A DNA stretch of 64,000 nt, taken from contig JAUYUA010000045.1 of the NCBI GenBank assembly GCA_030694935.1, positions 98,149 through 162,148 of the forward strand, in the 5' to 3' direction. The notes under the pieces are model-generated. The model did not search any database. It saw only the letters and a list, made by a program, of their open reading frames with translations, and had not been told where the DNA came from. Of this stretch, positions 31,901 through 40,107 are shown piece by piece (position 1 is the stretch's first letter; each line of letters starts with the position of its first letter). Made by a program: the position numbers and the translations under genes. The stretch comes from Lutibacter sp. Lineage in GTDB: Bacteria; Bacteroidota; Bacteroidia; Flavobacteriales; Flavobacteriaceae.

Positions 31901-33442
31901 CTAATCCTTTTTATTTAATTCATTGGCCCAGTAAACACTCCTATCCCACTGTTTTCTGAAATTTTTAAAATAGCTGACCGGATTTTTAATCTTTTGGTGC
32001 TTGTAATATTTAAAAAACAAGATGGTTTTATAGCCCAAAATTTGTTCTTGGGTATTGTGCAAAATTTGGTACAACATCACCGTTGGCGATGGTTTCGGCT
32101 GAATGGGATCATTGTGCCAAGTCAAAATTGGTTTTGTCCTAAAACCACCCATAGGCGCTTTTAAATGCAGTATTTGAGGCTGAGGCAAGAACAATACATC
32201 AATTCCCTGATTTCGCAGTTGCCTGCCAAAATCCCCGTCTTCCCCAAAGCCAAATTCATATCCCATATTAAATTTACAATGCTTTAAGCTGTCGGCCAAC
32301 ACCACACTGCACCCTGAACCAAAACTTCCCCATTGAAAAATAGTTGAATAAGTCTGTTTTTCGCCTTTTTGCAAACAACTTAACGAGGCTGCTTTTACGC
32401 CAAATTTATTGATGCTTTCCAAAGATTTTTCAAGAAAATTATTTTGGATTCTGATATCATCATCCGCTAAAAACACCCATTCATTTTCAACCTGCTCTAA
32501 AGCCACATTCCTAGCATTGCAAGCACCTGCCTGATGGGTAAACGTATCTTTTATAACAAACGGCCAGCGTTCATTTGATATATAATCCAGTTCAGAACTA
32601 CTGTCCTTCAATGTATTTTGCTCCACAATAATAACTGTCGAAGGCAAATGCGTTTGGTTACGTAAATCGCACAGCACATCATACAAATAGGCTTTTCTTC
32701 CGATGGTGGGGATTATGACATCGATGGTGGCTTTATCAACCACTTTTCTTGAAGATTGCACTTTTATGGCCTCCAAGTTTAACTTGTTGTTATTTCTGTT
32801 CCTATAAAACAGTGAAAACAGCAGAGGCAAGATTGGGAATTTTTTTTCATAGATCATTAAATTCCCCAACAATAAAAACACCCAACGAGTTTTATAATGC
32901 TGTTTCACAAAACGAAACAGCGTAAACAAACTGGCTTTAAAATTAACAATGCCCTCCTTTTGTTTTAACAGGCGCGGTTCCGAGTAACAGAACAATCCTT
33001 TTGGCATCCCCAACTTTGCCAGAGAACATAAAAAATAGTCGAAATCTTTATCGTGAATCACCTCCTTTTTTAGCGCCAACAAGGTTGATCCGTAAATTCC
33101 ACCCACCATACTGCTCATTTGCCAGGTTGGATACGTATTCTTTTTATTAATTTTTATAAAGGGGGATTCGTCTACGTATCCAATGCGTTTGTCTATAAAA
33201 TAAGTTTCGGCCGGATTGAAAGAAATCAATAATTTTTTTTGGTGAAATAACTCGGAAATTTTCGAAATATTCAACAGCGCTTTTAAATCAAGATGGCACC
33301 ACACCAAAATTTCCTCGGGATGTTCTTTGGCCAAGGCAAACAAAAATTCGACTATCGACAAGGTTTTGGCCTTGTTGATAGACGCCAAATCGACCTTGCT
33401 GATGTCAACCACTCTATTTTTATGATGGTAAACTACAATCAT
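31901..33442 (-). CDS. Two-part glycosyltransferase with a C-terminal GT2 domain
   Basis: 513 residues. The C-terminal part from about residue 240 is a GT2 domain: TIDVIIPTIGRKAYLYDVL, VIIVEQN, WVFLADDDIRIQNNFLEKS (metal-binding DDD) and FGEDGDFGRQLRNQGIDVLFL. The first 235 residues are not GT2: they have a dense helix-strand pattern with HPEEILVWCHLDLKALLN and FNPAETYFIDKRIGYVDESPFI, perhaps an independent catalytic or sugar-binding domain. The two-domain length is unusual for GT2. Together they would build the polysaccharide. Last 60 bases before the next gene hold nothing. Confidence 0.82.
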   Translation of the reverse strand: MIVVYHHKNRVVDISKVDLASINKAKTLSIVEFLFALAKEHPEEILVWCHLDLKALLNISKISELFHQKKLLISFNPAETYFIDKRIGYVDESPFIKINKKNTYPTWQMSSMVGGIYGSTLLALKKEVIHDKDFDYFLCSLAKLGMPKGLFCYSEPRLLKQKEGIVNFKASLFTLFRFVKQHYKTRWVFLLLGNLMIYEKKFPILPLLFSLFYRNRNNNKLNLEAIKVQSSRKVVDKATIDVIIPTIGRKAYLYDVLCDLRNQTHLPSTVIIVEQNTLKDSSSELDYISNERWPFVIKDTFTHQAGACNARNVALEQVENEWVFLADDDIRIQNNFLEKSLESINKFGVKAASLSCLQKGEKQTYSTIFQWGSFGSGCSVVLADSLKHCKFNMGYEFGFGEDGDFGRQLRNQGIDVLFLPQPQILHLKAPMGGFRTKPILTWHNDPIQPKPSPTVMLYQILHNTQEQILGYKTILFFKYYKHQKIKNPVSYFKNFRKQWDRSVYWANELNKKD

Positions 33443-33533
33443 AATTTTGCAATTAAAGATTCATAAAACACCAGACTCTGCCTCGCCACTATCTCCATAC
33501 TGAATTTTTTTACCACTTATTATTTTATTTAAT

Positions 33534-34730
33534 TTAATACAAAAAACCAAATAGCCACAGGGGTACGGTATTGTTAAATCCAAACTCTAAATTGTCAGCC
33601 GCCACAAAGGCATTGTCTAAATTTTTTAGTTGTTTGGTGTTTTTGTTTTTGCCGCCTATCTCAAAAATAAAAATTTTGTCCACTAAAAAATCACCATGAG
33701 CAGCATAGCTAATTTTATGTTTGCTGCTTAATTGATTGGCAAAAAAAGTTTCCCTCATATTGCCTACATTGGCAAATTTTGGGGATAATGCCATCATTAA
33801 ATTCGTGTTTTCTAAAAATATTTTGTCGGGTTTTTGCAATTTGCTCATACCACCCGATTCTTTAAACAGGTTTAGGGTAAGTCCAATTTCTTCCAAATAA
33901 TGTATGTATAAAAGCAATGTGGTTCTGTTTATCCCAATTTTTTCACTTAATTTGCTCACGTTGGGCACAAATGGCACCGATTCTGAAATAATGAGCAACA
34001 GCTGTTTTATTTTGTGAATATAAGCCAATTCTACCCCGCGAAGCTGTGGAAGCTCAATTTCAAGCATTAAATTAATGATTTCATGGAGGCTTATAAAATA
34101 CCAATCGGGGTTTTCTTTATAAAAAGGATAATAGCCTGTTTTTAAATAGTTCTCAAAATAATGAAGCGGTTTTAATTTTGAGCCAATGTCCCCGGCAATT
34201 TGAAGATGATTTTCCAGAATTCCTTTAAGGGAGTGCGTTTCTAAATGTATCCCAGTTTCAATACTCAAATATTCCCTAAAAGAAAGTCCCTGCATATCAT
34301 AAACATTTGCTCTCCTGCTTAAATCGGCACTGGCGTTTAATATTTCCAATAATGAAGATCCGGTGAATACCACCTTGAGCATTGGAAAATCATCATAAAT
34401 ATTTTTAAGTTCCTGAGACCAGTTTGGGTATTTATGCACCTCATCTAAAAAAAGGTTTTTACCTCCCCGTTTCACAAAATAATCTACCAACTCAATTAAC
34501 GAATGGTTGCTGAACCAAATATTGTCTAAAGTTACATATAAGGTATTTTCAGTCTCATGACTTAAATTTAACTTGATATACTGTAATAAGAAGGTGGTTT
34601 TTCCAATTCCACGGGCACCTTTAATACCTATTAACTTTGATTTCCAGTTAATTTCACCCATCAAGCCACGCACAAAAGTGGTGTTGGTCGCTTGTAATTT
34701 TTGACGGTATTTTTCAAATAAATCGTCCAT
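33534..34730 (-). CDS. AAA-type ATPase with DUF4143
   Basis: 398 residues of the archaeal-type ATP-binding family with C-terminal DUF4143. Walker A is GARGIGKTT (38-46), Walker B LFLDEVHK (about 93-100), the sensor VFTGSSLLEILNASADLSRRA, and the later ELPQLRGVELAYIHKIKQLL... RTTLLLYIHYLEEIGL is a winged-helix-like part preceding a nuclease-like end (HGDFLVDKIFIFEIGGKNK). Such stand-alone ATPases are abundant in Bacteroidota, probably mobile, and are often linked with toxin-like or defence roles, but none is shown. It is not a sugar gene and interrupts the locus. Confidence 0.82.
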   Translation of the reverse strand: MDDLFEKYRQKLQATNTTFVRGLMGEINWKSKLIGIKGARGIGKTTFLLQYIKLNLSHETENTLYVTLDNIWFSNHSLIELVDYFVKRGGKNLFLDEVHKYPNWSQELKNIYDDFPMLKVVFTGSSLLEILNASADLSRRANVYDMQGLSFREYLSIETGIHLETHSLKGILENHLQIAGDIGSKLKPLHYFENYLKTGYYPFYKENPDWYFISLHEIINLMLEIELPQLRGVELAYIHKIKQLLLIISESVPFVPNVSKLSEKIGINRTTLLLYIHYLEEIGLTLNLFKESGGMSKLQKPDKIFLENTNLMMALSPKFANVGNMRETFFANQLSSKHKISYAAHGDFLVDKIFIFEIGGKNKNTKQLKNLDNAFVAADNLEFGFNNTVPLWLFGFLY

Positions 34731-34970
34731 TTTGTTTAGTCTAAGCTACAAATTTATATAAATATTGTTTATTACAGTAAACAATTAGCATTATTTTAGT
34801 TTTATTGGGCAACATAAGATCACTTGATTGCCTTCTAAACACTGTTCCGCACCTATGGTGCAATTTTAAATGTTGTTTTAGCTATTAGAGGCTCCCTGTA
34901 TAAAATAAACAATTGGCAGCTCCATTGGAAGCGTAAAAAACGCACCGCTTAAAATTGGCATCTGAAAAAC

Positions 34971-35001
34971 TTGTGAATTGATAACTTTTAAGTTAACTTT
35001 G
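34971..35001 (+). promoter_or_regulatory. Promoter of the HigB/XRE module (TTG -33, TAACTTTG -7)
   Basis: TTG (34971-34973) and TAACTTTG (34994-35001) are 20 bases apart. The -7 box ends 4 bases before the ATG, so the toxin message would be leaderless. 34731-34970 is otherwise featureless A/T-rich DNA. Confidence 0.55.
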
Positions 35002-35005
35002 CAGA

Positions 35006-35353
35006 ATGAATTCTCAAAGACAAATTATTTTTCACGAACACTATTTCATCGACTTCTATTTAGAGCAGACTGATAAAGTGCAACAAAAAATTGAGTATGT
35101 TTTTAAGATTTTGAGAACCGTTCAAAATGTTCCGAAAAAATTCCTCGAACATCTGACAGGAACTGACGGCCTATATGAAATACGAATTGAATTTGAAAGT
35201 AACATTTACAGAATATTTTGCTGTTTCGACAAAGGAAATTTAGTGGTGTTGTTTAATGGCTTTCAAAAGAGATCTCAAAAAACACCAAAAAAGGAAATTG
35301 ATTTGGCACTGAAACTAAAAGACGAATATTTTAACTCAAAAAAGAAACAGTAA
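35006..35353 (+). CDS. HigB-like/Gp49-type toxin of a toxin-antitoxin module
   Basis: 115 residues of the RelE/HigB phage-derived Gp49-like family. LTGTDGLYEIRIEFESNIYRIFCCFDKGNLVVLFNGFQKRSQKTPKKEIDLA contains the core pattern L-x-GLYELR-x-YRI-x-F-x4-V-x-L-x-GF-K-x3-KTP-x-E-I-x-A, the active basic surface. The stop overlaps the start of the antitoxin gene by one base (TAATG). It reads opposite to the polysaccharide genes, so it is an independent insertion. Confidence 0.88.
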   Translation: MNSQRQIIFHEHYFIDFYLEQTDKVQQKIEYVFKILRTVQNVPKKFLEHLTGTDGLYEIRIEFESNIYRIFCCFDKGNLVVLFNGFQKRSQKTPKKEIDLALKLKDEYFNSKKKQ

Positions 35354-35658
35354 TGAACAAGGAAAACATCAAAAATGCTAAAAATTTTGACGAGTTATTA
35401 GACATTAAATACGGAAAAATTGGTTCTGAAAAACGTGATAATTTTGAAGAAAAAGCCCAATATTTTGTAATTAGTGAAATGCTGAAAGAAGCGCGTAAAG
35501 AAGCAAATATGACACAAGAGCAACTTGCGGAAAAAGTTGGAACTAAAAAAAGTTATATTTCTAGACTTGAAAATGGTAAGTGTGACATTCAACTTTCAAC
35601 ACTATACAGAATTTTTGAATTTGGACTTGGTAAACGAATTAATTTAATGTTCGAATAA
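35353..35658 (+). CDS. XRE-family antitoxin
   Basis: 101 residues. The HTH is at about 55-80: LKEARKEANMTQEQLAEKVGTKKSYISRLENGK, then CDIQLSTLYRIFEFGLGKRINL. The N-terminal 45 residues (FDELLDIKYGKIGSEKRDNFEEKAQYF) are the toxin-binding part seen in HigA-like partners of Gp49-type toxins. Expected to neutralise the toxin and repress the operon. Confidence 0.9.
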   Translation: MNKENIKNAKNFDELLDIKYGKIGSEKRDNFEEKAQYFVISEMLKEARKEANMTQEQLAEKVGTKKSYISRLENGKCDIQLSTLYRIFEFGLGKRINLMFE

Positions 35659-35698
35659 GAACGCCTGCCAACAACTTGTGTTTATATTGATATAAAAT

Positions 35699-35891
35699 CA
35701 GCGCTACAAACAGGGCGCTCCTCTGGAGCTACAAACAGGACGCTCCTCTGAAGCTACAATCAGGACGCTCCTCTGGAGCTACAATCAGGACGCTCCTCTG
35801 GAGCTGGTTTATTTTATTTTTGCCTCGTAGAGGCAACCTGTTTGTAATAACAATGAACCTAAAAATAATAGCTCCCTAGGAGCGACCTGTT
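35699..35891. repeat. Palindromic repeats of the GCTCC-TCT-GGAGC family, downstream of the Y1 gene
   Basis: Four tandem units (about 28 bases each) of AGCTACAA(A/T)CAGG(A/G)CGCTCCTCTGG form GCTCC-TCT-GGAGC hairpins. Two inverted members follow (CCTC-GTA-GAGG at 35823-35833 and GCTCC-CTA-GGAGC at 35871-35883), each with an ACCTGTTTGT or ACCTGTTTAT tail. The tail is the reverse complement of ACAAACAGG, so the flanking blocks are head-to-head like a BIME. Confidence 0.85.
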
Positions 35892-35904
35892 TATGTTTAT
35901 GTTC

Positions 35905-36366
35905 TTATTCTATCCATTCAAATAAATAATTTTCATCATAATCAATCTCGTATGTTTTTAAAAAACCAATATACTCCTCTTTAAAACTCATTTTATTATG
36001 ATGCACTTCCTGATTTGCAATATAGTTAATAACGGTATCGATTTGACTTCTGGAATAAGAAAATGCCCCAAATCCTTCCTGCCAATTAAACTTTCCGTTA
36101 ACCCATTTATTATCGTTAATGAACTTAGATGAACCTGTTTTTATGTCACGCACCAAATCTGATATAGAAATATTTGGTTTTAGTCCCACCAATATATGGA
36201 TATGATCCGGATTTGCATATATCGCCAATAGTTTTTGTTGTCTTTTGGCAATAATACCTGTTATATATTTATGCAGTTCCTCTTGATGCTTTTTATTGAT
36301 AAAATTTTCTCTTCCCTTTACAGTGAAAATAATTTGTATATAAATTTGTGAATAGGTGTTCGGCAT
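35905..36366 (-). CDS. Y1 (IS200-like) transposase, copy 3 of the HUH genes, RAYT-like
   Basis: 153 residues, the compact TnpA/IS200-like fold. HUH histidines are His55 and His57 (PDHIHILVG), and the nucleophile is probably Tyr115 (VINYIANQEVHH). SYSRSQIDTVI precedes it. It differs from the two larger RAYTs in this locus (no N-P-V-R-A-G motif). Upstream and downstream lie copies of the GGAGC hairpin family, and no IS605-type ends are recognisable, so it probably works on the palindromes. Confidence 0.85.
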   Translation of the reverse strand: MPNTYSQIYIQIIFTVKGRENFINKKHQEELHKYITGIIAKRQQKLLAIYANPDHIHILVGLKPNISISDLVRDIKTGSSKFINDNKWVNGKFNWQEGFGAFSYSRSQIDTVINYIANQEVHHNKMSFKEEYIGFLKTYEIDYDENYLFEWIE

Positions 36367-36401
36367 AAATGTTATAATATTATGTTGATTAATAATTATA
36401 T

Positions 36402-36516
36402 CGCACCTACGGCGCTACAATCAGGGGCGCACCTACGGAGCTACAAACAGGACGCACCTACGGCGCTACAAACAGGGCGCTCCTCTGGAGCTACAAACAG
36501 GGCGCACCTACGGCGA
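36402..36516. repeat. Palindromic repeats of the GGAGC family, upstream of the Y1 gene
   Basis: Five tandem units of CGCACCTACGG(C/A)G(C)TACAAACAGG type, with one GCTCC-TCT-GGAGC unit at 36479-36491. The ACAAACAGG tail is shared with the other side (35699-35805). They run right up to the stop of the following glycosyltransferase gene (36508). Confidence 0.85.
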
Positions 36517-37746
36517 TAATATATTTTCATAAAACGCCAGACTCTGTTGCGCCACTATTTCCATACTGAATTTCTGTTCCACTTTTTTTCTTGCTGCTGT
36601 ACCAAATTGCTTTTGCAATTCGGGATTTTCCAATAATTGCACTATTCTGTTGGCATAAGTTGTATGTTCTTTTGGATTTACCAAAAATCCGTCCACACCA
36701 TCCTCAATGATTTCATTTGCCCAGCCAATATTGGATGCCACAACGGGTTTTTGCAGTGCCATCGCTTCCAGCCAGGACACCGGCAAGGCTTCCGCAAAGG
36801 TAGGGAATACGCACAGGGTTGCCTGTTTAATATGTTTTATTATTTCCCCATAAGGCACGCCGCCCAAGTAAGTGACATTTGCCAAGGCGGTTGGACTAAA
36901 CAATGCCTGCATCATCGCCCAGGTGGAGGCATTTCCCGAAATAATGTCACTGGCATCACGCCCCACCAACATGAGTTGGGCCGTTGGATGTTGTTCTATT
37001 ACTTTATTGAAGATGAGTGGGAGTTCGAGGAGGCCTTTTTTTCTTATCAAGGTACCAAAGTACAATATTCTATTAGCATTTAGGTTCTTTTCGAAAGGTT
37101 GCTTCGTGCCTCGCAATGACGCATTTTCAATTGAGTTTCTGTTAAATAAACTCAAATCAACGGCATTTGGGATGATGGTGAAATTTTTATTTAAGCCGAA
37201 AAGCTGGTTGGTGAGGTTGGCCGTAAACTGGCTGACGGAAATGAGTCCGTCGGCGTTTTGCAGCGCTCTTTTTTCATGAAATTTGTTGATCCATTTTACC
37301 GGCCGCTGGTCCAAATGACAAAAATAGGTGTCGGAGCCATTTAATCTGATGACTATGGGGCACTTTTTTGGTTTAATAAAGGACGTAATGCCTGTCCAGT
37401 CGGGTGCTTCCACCAAATCGATTTCTTGATTGGCATATAATGTATTGATGATGCGCTCCAGTTTTTTACGGGTCAGCCACCAGGACAATCCTTTCAACTT
37501 CACATTCTTTATTTGCTGCACCACAATGCCGTTGTCCTCAAAAATCGCATCTTCTTTTTGGCCGTACACCAAAATCCTGACTGCACAACCCTGCGCCAAC
37601 AATCCGACCGCCAAATTTTTGATGCTGGTGCCAATGCCGCCGGAGTTGCCTGTTTTTGGATGCGGGTATTCGGGGGTTAAAAAAGCAAGCCTCACCCCAG
37701 CCCTCTCCGAAGGAGAGGGAGTCAGTATTTGGTTTCTAATTGTCAT
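36508..37746 (-). CDS. Glycosyltransferase family 4, with repeat-derived residues
   Basis: 412 residues. GT-B fold: the N-terminal Gly-rich loop PKTGNSGGIGTSI, and a C-terminal domain with RILYFGTLIRKKGLLELP, then PVSWLEAMALQKPVVASNIGWANEI (the E-x7-E phosphate/donor motif) and EDGVDGFLVNP. The first about 16 residues (LTPSPSERAGV) are encoded by a CTCC-GAA-GGAG intergenic repeat, so the true ancestral start was probably just before RLAFLTPEYPHP. A second repeat of the GCTTCGTNCCTCGCAATGAC type is also in frame (37098-37121; residues NASLRGTKQ). The last codons abut the palindromes downstream. Confidence 0.85.
   Translation of the reverse strand: MTIRNQILTPSPSERAGVRLAFLTPEYPHPKTGNSGGIGTSIKNLAVGLLAQGCAVRILVYGQKEDAIFEDNGIVVQQIKNVKLKGLSWWLTRKKLERIINTLYANQEIDLVEAPDWTGITSFIKPKKCPIVIRLNGSDTYFCHLDQRPVKWINKFHEKRALQNADGLISVSQFTANLTNQLFGLNKNFTIIPNAVDLSLFNRNSIENASLRGTKQPFEKNLNANRILYFGTLIRKKGLLELPLIFNKVIEQHPTAQLMLVGRDASDIISGNASTWAMMQALFSPTALANVTYLGGVPYGEIIKHIKQATLCVFPTFAEALPVSWLEAMALQKPVVASNIGWANEIIEDGVDGFLVNPKEHTTYANRIVQLLENPELQKQFGTAARKKVEQKFSMEIVAQQSLAFYENILSP
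37690..37727. repeat. CTCC-GAA-GGAG repeat inside the 5' end of the GT4 gene
   Basis: TCACCCCAGCCCTCTCC-GAA-GGAGAGGG occupies the 5' coding end. It is the same class of repeat as at 25901-25930, and a truncated version (TCACCCCAGCCC) stands at the equivalent place in the decayed gene copy at 39991-40005. Confidence 0.7.
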
Positions 37747-37829
37747 CTGTTTAAAATTTGCAAATATTCGTTGATTATTTTATCGATGGTATAACGTTCC
37801 TCAATTAATTTATGGGTATTGGTTGTCAT
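37741..37829 (-). pseudogene. C-terminal remnant of a GT4 glycosyltransferase gene
   Basis: The minus-strand frame from an ATG-like point near 37829 reads TNTHKLIEERYTIDKIINEY then LQILNR and stop. It is clearly homologous to the C-terminus of the GT4 gene at 41044 (TKNTRNLIEDRFTIDKMVIN then YLKLL). It lies directly before the start of the next GT4 gene, so it is what remains of that gene's former upstream neighbour. Confidence 0.75.
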
Positions 37830-37839
37830 TTTTTATTCC

Positions 37840-38143
37840 CTCGCTCTGCAAGGTCTTTAATATTTTATGCTGCATATTTCATAATTTTATTTACTCTTTC
37901 CTCGCTCCTCGCTCCGCAAAGTCTCCTGACTTTGAGGATGTGATAAAAGGTCTATGACCTTTCCTTTACCAATGATAAATATTAATAATCGAAGCCCTCG
38001 CTATGCAAGGTCTTTAATATTTTATGCTGCATATTTCATAACTTTATTTACAACTTCCTCGCTCCGCAAAGTCTCCGACTTTGAGGATGTGATAAAAGGT
38101 CTCTGACCTTTGCTTTACCAATTATAAATATTAGTAATCGCAG
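37840..38143. repeat. Tandem pair of a 150-base unit containing RAYT-2 palindromes
   Basis: Two adjacent units (37840-37994 and 37995-38143) share the order: CTCGCT(C/A)TGCAAGG, then TCTTTAATATTTTATGCTGC, a CAAAGTC-N3or4-GACTTTG palindrome, AAAGGTC-N3-GACCTTT, then TTACCAAT(G/T)ATAAATATTA. Both palindromes have the GTC-N-GAC centre. The final part of each unit matches the 3' end of the RAYT-2 gene at 40263. Confidence 0.85.
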
Positions 38144-38212
38144 TTTTTTTTATAACATCAATTACTGAATTGTCAACTTTTATAATTTCTATTATTCCTC
38201 TCTCATTTACAA
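38104..38212 (-). pseudogene. Fragment of the 3' end of a RAYT gene
   Basis: These about 110 bases match the last bases of the RAYT-2 gene (40257-40366) with scattered differences: CTTTACCAATTATAAATATT, AGTAATCGCAG, ATCAATTACTG, ATTGTC and AATTTCTATTATTCC all recur. No HUH motif is left; it is a truncated copy. Confidence 0.8.
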
Positions 38213-38255
38213 AATACATAGGCAAACGAAGCAAACAGTTAGCATAGCTATCGCA

Positions 38256-39491
38256 TTATAATTTCGAAATGCTTTGTATATTTTTTTTGATAAAAAGCAT
38301 CGACTCTCTAGTAACAGCAGCATTATTAGCGTGATGCATCCAGTTAGCAACGGCATTCTGAACTTCTTCTATCACTTCATTTGCCTTTTTAAATTTAAAA
38401 TGATTTGCTAAGGCAATTAAATCTGATTTTGTTGGATTTTTACTTTCTCCAGAAATCATCATACTATGAAAACCGTGAGATGAGTTAGAAAATATGATAT
38501 CATAAGCAGGTGCTAACTGCCATTTTCCTTGAGCATCCATTAAATAAGAAATGTTTTTGCTGTGATCGTCTCTATTATGGGCAAAGACATTGAAAGCAGC
38601 CAATCTAAGGATTTTTTCATGGGCAATTATATCTTTCTCTAATTGAAAACTTACTTCCATTAAATGACCATAATCCATCGTGCTCCATCTAAAATCATCA
38701 TCTAATAAACCGGCTGCCGAATGTAAATGCAATCGGTTATTTAAAGTTCTGTCGAATCTTTTGGTTCCAAAAAATAATTTTCCCGAAATACTTTTAAACA
38801 ACCTACAAGGATTCATAACAATTCCGGCTTCTAAAGCCATTGTATGATAAGCATATTCTATTTGAGCAATATCTGTTCTGTCATTTGAAGAAGGAAACTT
38901 TATTAGCCAATGTTCGTATCCTTTGGGAAGAATCTCAATGCCATAGATCAAATGTTCCGTTTCGGGATTATAGCCAACTACTATTTTTGGTCGCGCGCCA
39001 CCAGAAGAACCTCCCATTTCATAAAGTTCTTCTAATATCAAAGAACTATCTCCGTTTAAAACTACCCTCATTTCTTTGAAAATAGCATCTAATTCTAATT
39101 GTAATTTCTCTTGAATTACCGATTCAATTTCAGGTCGATAACTTAATGCGCCCATACCTTTTGAGCCCACATAAGACAAGCGTTGCAGTGGAGTTACTGT
39201 TTGAATTAACACTCCTTTTTTAGCCAACGCTCTATCTAAAAGTAAACGACCCCAACCATCGGGCAAGGAATCTGAGAAAACACCAAACAAACCTTCGAAA
39301 GGATTGGGAAGAGCCGTATAAATAGTGTCTTTTAATGGCAAATGAAAAGGTGAAATTTCGAGACCTAAAGCAATAAAATCAAGATCATATTTAAAATAGA
39401 TTGTTTTATTGTCTTGCACCAACTCACCGACTTTAATTTCCCTGTCTCCAAAATTAACAGAAACAATTATTTTATGAATGGATTGCCTCAT
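38256..39491 (-). CDS. hipA: HipA-type serine/threonine kinase toxin
   Basis: 411 residues. HipA fold: N-terminal Couple_hipA domain (about 1-120), GSSGGARPKI as glycine-rich phosphate loop (about 158-167), HWLIKFPSS, catalytic HNRDDHSKN (305-313; the general D-x-x-x-x-N core) and LAPAYDI (metal Asp about 331). In E. coli HipA phosphorylates GltX and causes persistence. The stop of HipB and the start of HipA overlap by four bases. It lies between two copies of a duplicated glycosyltransferase junction. Confidence 0.88.
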   Translation of the reverse strand: MRQSIHKIIVSVNFGDREIKVGELVQDNKTIYFKYDLDFIALGLEISPFHLPLKDTIYTALPNPFEGLFGVFSDSLPDGWGRLLLDRALAKKGVLIQTVTPLQRLSYVGSKGMGALSYRPEIESVIQEKLQLELDAIFKEMRVVLNGDSSLILEELYEMGGSSGGARPKIVVGYNPETEHLIYGIEILPKGYEHWLIKFPSSNDRTDIAQIEYAYHTMALEAGIVMNPCRLFKSISGKLFFGTKRFDRTLNNRLHLHSAAGLLDDDFRWSTMDYGHLMEVSFQLEKDIIAHEKILRLAAFNVFAHNRDDHSKNISYLMDAQGKWQLAPAYDIIFSNSSHGFHSMMISGESKNPTKSDLIALANHFKFKKANEVIEEVQNAVANWMHHANNAAVTRESMLFIKKNIQSISKL

Positions 39492-39778
39492 TTTCGAGTT
39501 GTATTGCTAAATAATTTTTCAATTTTCCCTAAATCAGCGTCTATTAAAAAAACGGTATTAAAATCGGCTAATCGATTAAAAAAGTACGCTAACTTCAATA
39601 AGGATTCTAACGAAATTTGCCCTGTAGTTTCAAAACGTTTGATGCTTCCAAAAGACACTCCCGATTTTTTAGCCAACTCCAGTTGCGAAATACCGTGTTT
39701 TTTTCGAAGTAGTTGGTGTTTACTTACCAACTCATTCATAACCGATGTGGGCGTTTTTATGATACTAAATTGTGACAT
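39488..39778 (-). CDS. hipB: HipB-type XRE antitoxin
   Basis: 96 residues. The HTH is at about 26-55 (RKKHGISQLELAKKSGVSFGSIKRFETTG), followed by SLESLLKLAYFFNRLADFNTVF, the HipB/XRE pattern. Coupled to hipA by an ATGA overlap. Expected to bind HipA and repress the operon; the promoter should lie in 39779-39880, where TATTATA and A/T-rich repeats stand but no clean box is seen. Confidence 0.88.
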   Translation of the reverse strand: MSQFSIIKTPTSVMNELVSKHQLLRKKHGISQLELAKKSGVSFGSIKRFETTGQISLESLLKLAYFFNRLADFNTVFLIDADLGKIEKLFSNTTRK

Positions 39779-39888
39779 AAATAGCTATTATAATATACAA
39801 ATATAGGGAAAAATAAGAATTATAGACAATATATTATACATAATTATTATATTGGTACTTTGTGCTTGTTAAGCTGAGCTTTCAAACC

Positions 39889-40011
39889 CCTGTGCCAACA
39901 ATCCGACCGCCAAATTTTTGATGCTGGTGCCTATGCCGCCTGAGTTGCCGGAGTTGGGATGGGGGTATTCGGGAGTTAAAAAAGCAATCGGCCTCACCCC
40001 AGCCCAGTTGT
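39889..40011 (-). pseudogene. N-terminal remnant of a GT4 glycosyltransferase gene
   Basis: The minus-strand frame gives PIAFLTPEYPHPNSGNSGGI then GTSIKNLAVGLLAQG before running out, nearly identical to residues 18-52 of the intact GT4 gene at 36508. It breaks off at AKGFESS. The remnant is joined to hipB by 100 bases and stands where a copy of the next gene's start must have been before hipBA arrived. Confidence 0.85.
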
Positions 40012-40012
40012 T

Positions 40013-40075
40013 ACCGGAATTCCTCATAGGGTTGCTTCGTCCCGAATGCTTTCGGTCCTCGCAATGACGGGGGGT
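40013..40075. repeat. GCTTCGT-CC-TCGCAATGACG repeat
   Basis: GTTGCTTCGTCCCGAATGCT and TTCGGTCCTCGCAATGACGG, a common Bacteroidota intergenic repeat. A shorter version is in the coding region of the GT4 gene (37098-37121) and a relative near 27410-27440. It interrupts the remnant glycosyltransferase junction. Confidence 0.6.
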
Positions 40076-40107
40076 TTGATTTGGGTTTATTGAGTTTATT
40101 ATTGGCA

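Noticed and set aside
36872..37279. Plus-strand ORFs opposite the GT4 gene
   Set aside because: Shadows; the minus-strand GT-B motifs are complete.
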